This document shows positions 27,672 through 33,225 of a stretch of 33,225 nucleotides of DNA, piece after piece; position 1 is the stretch's first letter; each line of letters begins with the position of its first letter. The translations under genes were made by a program, and so were the position numbers. The stretch comes from an uncultured Collinsella sp. (lineage in GTDB: Bacteria; Actinomycetota; Coriobacteriia; Coriobacteriales; Coriobacteriaceae). The DNA lies in NCBI GenBank assembly GCA_958452935.1, contig CAUDVX010000016.1, positions 1 through 33,225 of the forward strand, read 5' to 3'. Under the pieces are notes generated by a model. That model made no database searches. It worked only from the letters and a program-made list of their open reading frames with translations, and was not told where the DNA came from.

Positions 27672-29747
27672 CTACTTGGCGCGGCCCTCCTCATAGCGCT
27701 CGACCAGCTTGGCCTGAACGTCATAAGGCACCTGCTCGTAGCCGGCGGGCTTCATGGTAAAGTCGCCCGTGCCGCGCGTGATAGAGCGCAGGCGCGTCGA
27801 GTAATCCGTCAGCTCTGCCAGCGGCGCCTGGGCGATGACCACGGTATCGCCACGCTCATCGGTCTCCATGCCCGTCACGCGACCGCGCGAGGCCGAGATG
27901 TCGCCCATCACGGCGCCCGCGTAGCTCTCGGGGATAGTCACCGTGATTTCCTCGATGGGCTCTAGCACCACCGGGTCGGCATCGGCACATGCCTTGCGCA
28001 GGCCGATGCGAGCCGCCGCGCGGAACGCCATCTCGTTGGAGTCGACGCTGTGATACGAGCCGTCATACACCGCGACGCGAATGCCCGTGAGCGGGTAGCC
28101 GGCAATGATGCCGTCCTTCATGGTCTCCTGGACGCCCTTGTCCACGGCGGGAATCAGCGAGCGCGGAATGCGGCCGCCCACGACCTCATCCACAAACTCG
28201 TAGCCGTCGCTCGTGCCGTCGGGCCCAATGAGCGGCTCCACGCGTAGCCAGCAGTCGCCGTACTGACCGGCACCACCGGTCTGCTTCTTGTGGCGGCCCT
28301 GGGCGCTTGCCGTGCGGCGGATGGTTTCGCGATACGGAATGCGGATCGGCACGCTTTTGGCCACGACCTTGGTGCGATCCTCCAAACGGTTGAGCAGCAC
28401 CGAAACCTGCGCCTCACCCACGGCGGAGATGATAGTCTGGCCCGTCTCCTCGTCGCGGTCGATGCTCATGGTCGGATCGGCCTTGCAGGCTTTCTCGATA
28501 AACGTATAGAGCTTCTCCTCGTCGCCGCGGTTCTCGGCCTCGATGGCAATGCGGTACTGCGAGTTGGGGAACTTGAACGCCGCCGCCTCGACCTTGCCGG
28601 TAATCGAGAGCGTATCGCCCGTCTCGGCCGCCAGCTTGGGCGCCACGATGATGTCGCCGGCATAGGCGTGGCCGACCTCGGTCATGTCGCGGCCGCACAT
28701 CACATACAGGTGAGCCAGACGGTCGCTCTTGCGCGTGCGCGCATTGATCAGCTCAAGGCCCGGCTCAAGCGTACCCGTCAGCACCTTGATAAAGCTGATG
28801 CGACCCTGCTGTGGATCGGCCAGGGTCTTAAACACAAAGGCCACCGGGCGGTCATCGTCACTCGAGATCTTGAGCGAGTCGCCGTCGATGAGCGGCATCT
28901 CGCCGTAGTCAGTCGGCGCCGGGAAGTACGTGGCGATGTCGTCCATCAGCGAGTTGACGCCCTGCTCCTTAATGCAATCGCCCGCAAAGACCGGCACAAA
29001 GATGCGCTCGGCGATCGCCTTGGACAACAGGCCCTCAAGCTCCTCCTGCGTCAGCGTCTCCTCGCCTTCCAGGTACTTCATCATCAGCTCATCGTCGGCC
29101 TCGGCCACCAACTCGCACAGATGGTCATGGGCTTCCTCAGCCTGGGCACGATACTCCTCGGGAATCTCCGACTCTACGGCTTCGGTGCCGTTGCAATGGC
29201 GCGCCTTCATGCGCACCAGGTCGATAATGCCGTCAAAGTCCTCGCCCTCGCCCCAGGGGAGGGTCACGGCGCCTAGGCGCGTGCCAAAGCGCTCCTGCAG
29301 CAGGTTCATTGTGGTCGTAAAGCTGGCCTCGGGACGCGACAGGCGGTTTACGAACACCGCGCGCGCCAGGCGCAGGTCCTCGGCGGCGTACCAAAGCTTA
29401 ACCGTCGTCGGCTGCGGGCCGGCCTCGGCGTCGACCACAAACAGCGCCGTCTCGCAGACGCTCATCGCGGCAAAGGCGTCGCCGATAAAATCGGGGTAGC
29501 ACGGGGCATCGAGCACGTTGATGCGGGCGCCCTTCCAATCGATCGGCGCGATGGTCGTCGAGATGGAGAATGAACGCTTGACCTCTTCGGGGTCATAGTC
29601 GAGCGTGGGCTTGGTGCCGTCGTGGCCGCCCAGGCGGGCGGTCTTACCGGAAAGGTGGAGCATGGCCTCAGCGAGTGAAGTCTTGCCCACCCCGCCTTGG
29701 CCTACGAGCACCACGTTCCTTACGTTGCCGGTCTTGGGAGCACCCAT
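27672..29747 (-). CDS. EF-G-like GTPase (second EF-G), G4 motif degenerate
   Basis: A 691-residue protein with the EF-G five-domain layout, but unlike canonical EF-G. G1 is GQGGVGKT (16-23; canonical GHIDAGKT), G3 is LDAPCYPDF (79-87; canonical DTPGHVDF), and G4 is NRLSR (134-138; canonical NKMDR), so the Lys and Asp that read guanine are changed. Later domains are recognisable: PVAFVFKTLADPQQGRISFIKVLTGTLEPG (domain II), AVGEAQVSVLLNRLEDRTKV, HKKQTGGAGQYGDCWLRVEPL (domain IV) and VVLEPIEEITVTIPESYAGAVMGDISASRGRVTGME (domain V). It resembles the actinobacterial FusA2-type proteins, some of which bind the ribosome without driving translocation; its role is unknown. ATG 29747 has aaggaggt upstream. 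No classical rpsL-rpsG-fusA context. Confidence 0.93.
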   Translation of the reverse strand: MGAPKTGNVRNVVLVGQGGVGKTSLAEAMLHLSGKTARLGGHDGTKPTLDYDPEEVKRSFSISTTIAPIDWKGARINVLDAPCYPDFIGDAFAAMSVCETALFVVDAEAGPQPTTVKLWYAAEDLRLARAVFVNRLSRPEASFTTTMNLLQERFGTRLGAVTLPWGEGEDFDGIIDLVRMKARHCNGTEAVESEIPEEYRAQAEEAHDHLCELVAEADDELMMKYLEGEETLTQEELEGLLSKAIAERIFVPVFAGDCIKEQGVNSLMDDIATYFPAPTDYGEMPLIDGDSLKISSDDDRPVAFVFKTLADPQQGRISFIKVLTGTLEPGLELINARTRKSDRLAHLYVMCGRDMTEVGHAYAGDIIVAPKLAAETGDTLSITGKVEAAAFKFPNSQYRIAIEAENRGDEEKLYTFIEKACKADPTMSIDRDEETGQTIISAVGEAQVSVLLNRLEDRTKVVAKSVPIRIPYRETIRRTASAQGRHKKQTGGAGQYGDCWLRVEPLIGPDGTSDGYEFVDEVVGGRIPRSLIPAVDKGVQETMKDGIIAGYPLTGIRVAVYDGSYHSVDSNEMAFRAAARIGLRKACADADPVVLEPIEEITVTIPESYAGAVMGDISASRGRVTGMETDERGDTVVIAQAPLAELTDYSTRLRSITRGTGDFTMKPAGYEQVPYDVQAKLVERYEEGRAK

Positions 29748-29983
29748 GATGACCTCCTTGCAGGGCCGCGCGCAATGCGCGACGCCAACGGGGAGAGTTC
29801 GCGGTCGGTGCCGTCCCGGGAGCAGCATGGTCGGCAGCCGAGCCGACTCACCCTCCAAATGTCCTATGCCACCACCCTACCCTCACAGGCGACTGTCCAT
29901 GCACACCTTTCGGCGCACGTATGAATACAGGCGGCGAGAGGAAGGGGCGAGCTTGCGAGGCGATTATTGAACCCCACGGATGC
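29748..29983. other. Gene-free stretch upstream of the EF-G-like gene
   Basis: Contains only the ribosome site and leader of the EF-G-like gene on the minus strand. No convincing -35/-10 pair, RNA motif or small gene was found. Confidence 0.4.
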
Positions 29984-30022
29984 AAATAAAATGCCGCCCC
30001 AGGCCGCAAGACCTGCGGCGGC
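29984..30022 (-). terminator. Terminator of the amino-acid ABC operon
   Basis: On the minus strand GCCGCCGCAGGT pairs with GCCTGGGGCGGC across CTTGCG (plus 29993-30022), one mismatch, followed by ATTTTATTTG. It lies some 36 bases beyond the ATPase stop. Confidence 0.75.
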
Positions 30023-30057
30023 TTCGCCTCAATTAATAGTTGAGCAAATAGCTGAGC

Positions 30058-30807
30058 CTACCCCTCGATACGGCTCAAGAACTCACGGGTACGTTGCTCG
30101 CGCGGATGATCGATGACCTGCTCGGCAGGCCCCTCCTCGACAATGCGGCCGCCGTCCATAAAGACCACACGATCGGCAACATCGCGCGCAAACTGCATCG
30201 CATGGGTCACGATCACCATCGTCATATTCTGCGCGGCCAGATCCTTGATGACGCGCAGAACCTCGGCCGTCAGCTCGGGATCGAGCGCCGAGGTCGGCTC
30301 ATCAAAGAACAAGATTTCCGGGTCGAGCGCCAGGGCGCGGGCAATACTTACGCGTTGCTGCTGACCGCCCGAAAGCTCGCAGGGCACCTTGTTCTCGTTA
30401 CCCGTAAGCCCCATCTGTGCAATGAGCTCGTGTGCGCGAGCCTCCGCCTGCTCGCGCGGGCGCTTAAGCACGCGGATCGGTGCATCGGTGATGTTTTTCA
30501 TCACGGTATAGTGCGGGAACAGATTGTAGTTCTGAAACACCAAACCAAACCGCGAGCGCGCCTGTTTAGGCACATCGCCCTTTGCGTACACCGCGCCCGA
30601 ACCCGCATCCGTCGCAACGGCAAGGTCACCAAACGAGAGCGAGCCTCCGTCGAGTGTCTCGAGCAGCGTGGCACACCGCAACAGCGTGGACTTGCCGCCA
30701 CCCGAAGGTCCGATAATCGCCACGACCTCGCCACGCTTCACCTCAAGCGAGATATCCTTGAGCACCTCATTGCCGCCAAACGCCTTACGCGCGTTCGATA
30801 TATTCAT
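30058..30807 (-). CDS. Polar amino acid ABC transporter, ATPase
   Basis: A 249-residue ATPase of the GlnQ/HisP family. Walker A is GPSGGGKS (33-40), Q-loop FGLVFQNYNLFPHYTVMKNI (87-106), signature LSGGQQQR (145-152), Walker B ILFFDEPTSALDPELT (165-180) and H-loop VTHAMQFA. It powers uptake of a polar or charged amino acid. A start at ATG 30807 gives the canonical N-terminus NISNARKAFGGNEVLKDISLEV; a GTG 42 bases earlier in frame lacks a ribosome site. The 53-base gap to the permease and same strand indicate one operon with the permease and binding protein. Confidence 0.95.
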   Translation of the reverse strand: MNISNARKAFGGNEVLKDISLEVKRGEVVAIIGPSGGGKSTLLRCATLLETLDGGSLSFGDLAVATDAGSGAVYAKGDVPKQARSRFGLVFQNYNLFPHYTVMKNITDAPIRVLKRPREQAEARAHELIAQMGLTGNENKVPCELSGGQQQRVSIARALALDPEILFFDEPTSALDPELTAEVLRVIKDLAAQNMTMVIVTHAMQFARDVADRVVFMDGGRIVEEGPAEQVIDHPREQRTREFLSRIEG

Positions 30808-30860
30808 AACCGTTCCGGACACAGGAACCTCCACGTGTTTGAAAAGCACAACGGGACAGG

Positions 30861-31514
30861 CTAGTCATGGTAATAGTCAAGTCGTTTCTCGGCAGCGCCT
30901 AACAGCATCTCGACTACAAAGTTAAAGACCCAGTAAATCAGTGCCGCGATCGCAAACGGTACCATGCTCACCTGCGAGGCGACCAGCGCCTTGGCCGTCG
31001 AGAACATCTCACCCACGCCAATGGCAAACGCCAGCGACGTATCCTTGACCAGCGTGATGATCTCGTTGCCCATCGCCGGCAAAATGCGCTTGGCGACCTG
31101 CGGCATCACGATATACAGAAACGTCTGCGTGCGCGAATAGCCCAGCACCTCGGCGGCCTCGTATTGACCGCGCGGAATGGACTGCAGGCCCGAGCGATAG
31201 ATCTCGGCAAAGTAACCGGCGTAGTTGATGATGAACGCCACGACGCATGCCGTCCATTTGGAATCGGGCGTGAGCGAGATGCCGAACACGTAGTACGGGG
31301 CAAAGTAGATGGCGAACATCTGTAGCATGAGCGGCGTGCCACGCATCACCGAAATATAGATACGCGCGATCCAGCGAAGCGGCGCAATTTTGCTCATGCG
31401 CATGAACGCCACGGGGATTCCCAGCGGAATCGACCCGAGCAACGTCAGCACAAACAGCTGCAAGCTGACCAAGAATCCCTGGCCAAGCATCTGCATCATG
31501 ACTTGGATAGACAA
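30861..31514 (-). CDS. Polar amino acid ABC transporter, permease
   Basis: A 217-residue permease with about five hydrophobic helices. The EAA loop EAAEVLGYSRTQTFLYIVMPQ (119-139) that docks to the ATPase is clear, and the family block RGTPLMLQMFAIYF (59-72) is present. Start: TTG 31514 has a gaggg site about 5 bases upstream; ATG 31499 (five codons later) has none well placed. Only one permease is encoded, so it should work as a homodimer. The 138-base gap to the binding-protein gene holds a large hairpin. Confidence 0.92.
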   Translation of the reverse strand: MSIQVMMQMLGQGFLVSLQLFVLTLLGSIPLGIPVAFMRMSKIAPLRWIARIYISVMRGTPLMLQMFAIYFAPYYVFGISLTPDSKWTACVVAFIINYAGYFAEIYRSGLQSIPRGQYEAAEVLGYSRTQTFLYIVMPQVAKRILPAMGNEIITLVKDTSLAFAIGVGEMFSTAKALVASQVSMVPFAIAALIYWVFNFVVEMLLGAAEKRLDYYHD

Positions 31515-31555
31515 CCTACCCTCTCTTTCACAGCAACAGAACAGCGGGCGTTAAT

Positions 31556-31660
31556 TGAAATAGGCACAGTGCCCAAGATTGCGAGCGACAAGCCCGACGA
31601 AGCGTACTTTGGTACGCGAGGAGGGTTGGAGCCGCAAGGTTGGGTGCTGTGGCTATTTCA
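31556..31660. repeat. Intercistronic long hairpin between binding protein and permease
   Basis: Outer arms 31556-31574 and 31642-31660 pair at 16 of 19 positions (TGAAATAGGCACAG end); inside, GCGTAC/GTACGC (31602-31607, 31612-31617) forms a tip. The right arm contains the stop codon of the binding-protein gene. Such hairpins often stabilise the upstream cistron. Confidence 0.65.
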
Positions 31661-32513
31661 AAACCCAATTATCGAAAGATAGACCATAGCTTGAATACTT
31701 GTCGCACAGGTCCTTGACCGTGCCGTCCTCATAGAGTGCCTTGAGCGATTCGGTCACGGCATCGGCGGACTTGGTGTCGCCCTTCTTAAAGCCGACGGCA
31801 TAGTGCTCGCTGGACAGCGGCTTGTCGAGCTGCGTATAGGCATCGGGCTTGGCGGCAAGCTGATACTGAGCGATCGAGAGGTCACAGGCAACGGCATCGA
31901 CTGCACCACTCTCGAGCTGCATAAAGGCCGTGTTGTACTCACCGATGGTATCGAGCGTGGCAAACGTCGCCGCCAAATCCTTCTGGTCGCCCTCGAGCAC
32001 ATCCTGTGCGGCGGAATCGGTCTGGGTAATCACGGTCTTGCCGGCAAGATCGTCCCAGCTCTTGATACCCGCGTCTTTCTTGACCACGAGCACCTGCTCG
32101 TTGAGCATGTAAGGCTCGGAGAACGTGTAGTCGTCCTCGCGGCCCTCCATGGTAAAGCCGTTCCAGATGCAGTTGATGGCACCCGAGTTGAGCAGCGTGT
32201 CCTTGGCATCCCAGTCGATAGCCTCATACTCAACATCCCAACCCTGCTTGTCGGCAACGGCCTTGGCAAGGTCGAGGTCAAAGCCGGTGTACTCGCCATC
32301 GTCGCCTACAAAGCCATACGGAGGATAGGACTTGTCAAAGCCCACGTTGAGCTTCTTGGACTCCGCAGCGCCCTTCACGTCCTTGGCTGCGGTAGATCCG
32401 GCAGCAGAGCCCTTATCGGCACCACCGCCGCAGCCTACCAGGCCGAGGCCAAGCACCGTGGCAAGCGAACCGGCTAGACCAACAAACTGACGACGAGACA
32501 TATCGGCATTCAT
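31653..32513 (-). CDS. Amino-acid ABC transporter substrate-binding lipoprotein
   Basis: A 286-residue binding protein. N-terminus has RR at 7-8 (MSRRQFVGLAGSLATV) and lipobox LVGC with the lipidated Cys28, followed by a Gly/Ala/Ser linker. The mature part (50-286) is the SBP_bac_3 fold: KLNVGFDKSYPPYGFVGDDGEYTGFDLDLAKAVADKQGW, AINCIWNGFTMEGREDDYTFSEPYML, DLAGKTVITQTDSAAQDVL, DAVACDLSIAQYQL. It catches a polar amino acid at the cell surface for the permease below. The RR pair suggests Tat export, though the flanking residues are not a strong Tat motif. aaggggg lies 5 bases before ATG. Regulated probably through the palindrome at 32531-32550. Exact amino acid unknown. Confidence 0.95.
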   Translation of the reverse strand: MNADMSRRQFVGLAGSLATVLGLGLVGCGGGADKGSAAGSTAAKDVKGAAESKKLNVGFDKSYPPYGFVGDDGEYTGFDLDLAKAVADKQGWDVEYEAIDWDAKDTLLNSGAINCIWNGFTMEGREDDYTFSEPYMLNEQVLVVKKDAGIKSWDDLAGKTVITQTDSAAQDVLEGDQKDLAATFATLDTIGEYNTAFMQLESGAVDAVACDLSIAQYQLAAKPDAYTQLDKPLSSEHYAVGFKKGDTKSADAVTESLKALYEDGTVKDLCDKYSSYGLSFDNWVLK

Positions 32514-32530
32514 GGTATCCCCCTTGATGG

Positions 32531-32581
32531 CACTTTAGTTAGGTAAAGTGAGTCATGTAACGTTCAGAATCATACACTTTA
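32531..32581. promoter_or_regulatory. Operator candidate upstream of the amino-acid ABC operon
   Basis: CACTTTAGTTAGGTAAAGTG (32531-32550) is a 7-bp-arm palindrome, with a further CACTTTA half at 32575-32581. The first site lies about 20 bases before the ATG. It is shared with ilvE (6788-6803). A TATGAT -10 candidate lies between the two sites. Confidence 0.5.
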
Positions 32582-32607
32582 GTGAGATGGAGTACAAGGG
32601 AGAGCTT

Positions 32608-32750
32608 GCCCGGCGTGGGCGGGGAGCGGCGCGTAATTAAGTTTCCTGCTCTACAGTCCTGCGCAAGACGGAAAGCACATTAAGTGCTTTCCTTTGCGTG
32701 CGGAACTCGCGATAAACTTAATTACGCGCCGCTCCCCGCCCACGCCGGGC
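32608..32750. repeat. 143-base nested hairpin with perfect 37-bp stem
   Basis: Arms 32608-32644 and 32714-32750 are exact reverse complements over 37 bases. Inside, GGAAAGCAC-ATTAA-GTGCTTTCC is a second perfect 9-bp hairpin flanked by more imperfect pairing. No gene lies within. No target-site duplication was seen. Confidence 0.85.
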
Positions 32751-32816
32751 AAACGTCATTGGACTTATCACTGACGTGAAGTGGACGCTTGTATATCGTC
32801 TGCTAGCTTGGCACGG

Positions 32817-32822
32817 TACAAT
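32817..32822 (+). promoter_or_regulatory. -10 box of the RNA methyltransferase gene
   Basis: TACAAT 40 bases before ATG; -35 not clear. The leader (ATTTCAATTTATAAATTAG) is AT-rich. Confidence 0.4.
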
Positions 32823-32861
32823 GCTTTCAGATTTCAATTTATAAATTAGTGGGGTTAATTC

Positions 32862-33225
32862 ATGGCAGAATCTCGTGCGGAGCGTAGGGCTCGTCGTGCT
32901 TTGGTGGAGGCGGCTGAGGGGTTGAAAGAGGAGAATTCTTCTAAGAAATCAAAGTCGTCTCAGGATGCGAAGGGTAAGTCGGTCAAGGGCAAGGCTAAGG
33001 CTAAGCGCCCCGGCTCTCGTCGGAGCGAGGACAAGGCATCTCAGGCTCGCACCAAGCGCCCGCATAATGATCCGGTTTCGTCTGCACGTAAGGCTGTGGA
33101 CCCCAAGTCTCCCTGTTCGATCATGAAGTCTTGCGGTGGGTGCACGGCGCTTAATCGTCCTTATAAGAAGCAGTTGGCAGCTAAGCAGGCTGCTATGGAG
33201 GAGCTTTTTGCTGCTCTTTGCGAGC
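32862..33225 (+). CDS. RlmD/TrmA-type RNA 5-methyluridine methyltransferase, N-terminal part
   Basis: 121 complete codons are visible from ATG 32862 (gggg site 8 bases upstream); the rest lies beyond the window. Residues 1-82 are a basic low-complexity extension rich in Lys, Arg, Ser and Ala. Residues 85-94 read CSIMKSCGGC, giving C85, C91 and C94, followed by NRPYKKQLAAKQAAMEEL. That C-x5-C-x2-C plus QxxxK pattern marks the iron-sulfur domain of the RumA/RlmD-type SAM-dependent m5U methyltransferases. The N-terminal TRAM domain usual in RlmD is missing and replaced by the basic tail. Codons are unusually T-ending (CGT, GCT, TCT) compared with neighbours. Which rRNA or tRNA uridine is modified cannot be told from this part. 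Confidence 0.75.
   Translation, partial: MAESRAERRARRALVEAAEGLKEENSSKKSKSSQDAKGKSVKGKAKAKRPGSRRSEDKASQARTKRPHNDPVSSARKAVDPKSPCSIMKSCGGCTALNRPYKKQLAAKQAAMEELFAALCE

Noticed and set aside
29748..29983. Small gene or riboswitch upstream of the EF-G-like gene
   Set aside because: No credible frame with a ribosome site and no known RNA motif; only short random pairings.
1..33225. CRISPR array, prophage or insertion-sequence transposase
   Set aside because: No regularly spaced repeats, phage genes or transposase frames are present; the repeats found are isolated hairpins.

Overview
The window reads as chromosomal DNA of a high-GC, low-genome-complexity Gram-positive bacterium, most likely a gut actinobacterium of the class Coriobacteriia (Collinsella-like). 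This is an inference from the GC-rich third codon positions, a class B sortase beside an SPATG-anchored surface protein, the LCP cell-wall protein, heterodimeric ABC exporters, a divergent second EF-G, and many intergenic inverted repeats. No phage, insertion-sequence transposase or CRISPR array is visible. The gene content is housekeeping and nutrient-handling, and most genes lie on the minus strand.

Layout. 1-823 is the N-terminal half of an ABC exporter subunit that runs off the left edge. 824-1712 holds the SRP RNA (ffs) with its promoter and a cluster of long inverted repeats. 1713-4987 carries a one-piece fusion of the tRNA adenosine deaminase TadA to a glycerate kinase, a tRNA-Ser(TGA), a TetR regulator and lemA. 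4988-5544 is a gene-free stretch full of hairpins. 5545-8464 has ilvE, a DedA membrane protein and cysE. 8577-12878 is a marR-ABC-ABC operon encoding a heterodimeric exporter with one degenerate ATPase site, read from a promoter that overlaps a duplicated 16-bp operator candidate. 12984-14086 holds a small unknown protein and a divergent nitroreductase.

14121-17614 is a cell-surface region: an SPATG-anchored secreted protein, a terminator, sortase B and an LCP protein whose start lies two bases after the sortase stop, plus an unknown single-pass membrane protein. 17699-21110 has an AAA/Fis-type regulator that has lost its ATPase motifs, a YeiH-family transporter and a divergent GntR/FCD regulator. 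21222-26320 has glmS, a LacI regulator, a HAD phosphatase and larE (apparently without other lar genes nearby). 26559-29747 has a secreted non-specific nuclease and an EF-G-like GTPase with a degenerate G4 motif. 30058-32513 is a polar amino-acid ABC uptake operon. 32862-33225 is the start of an RlmD/TrmA-type RNA methyltransferase running off the right edge.

Themes that tie genes together: a near-identical CTTTA-N6-TAAAG palindrome lies upstream of both ilvE and the amino-acid ABC operon. Three dispersed copies of a palindromic repeat lie at gene ends, one of them supplying or abutting the lacI -35 box. Several very long hairpins (up to a perfect 37-bp stem) fill intergenic gaps. All functional names come from reading motifs by eye; no database search was possible.
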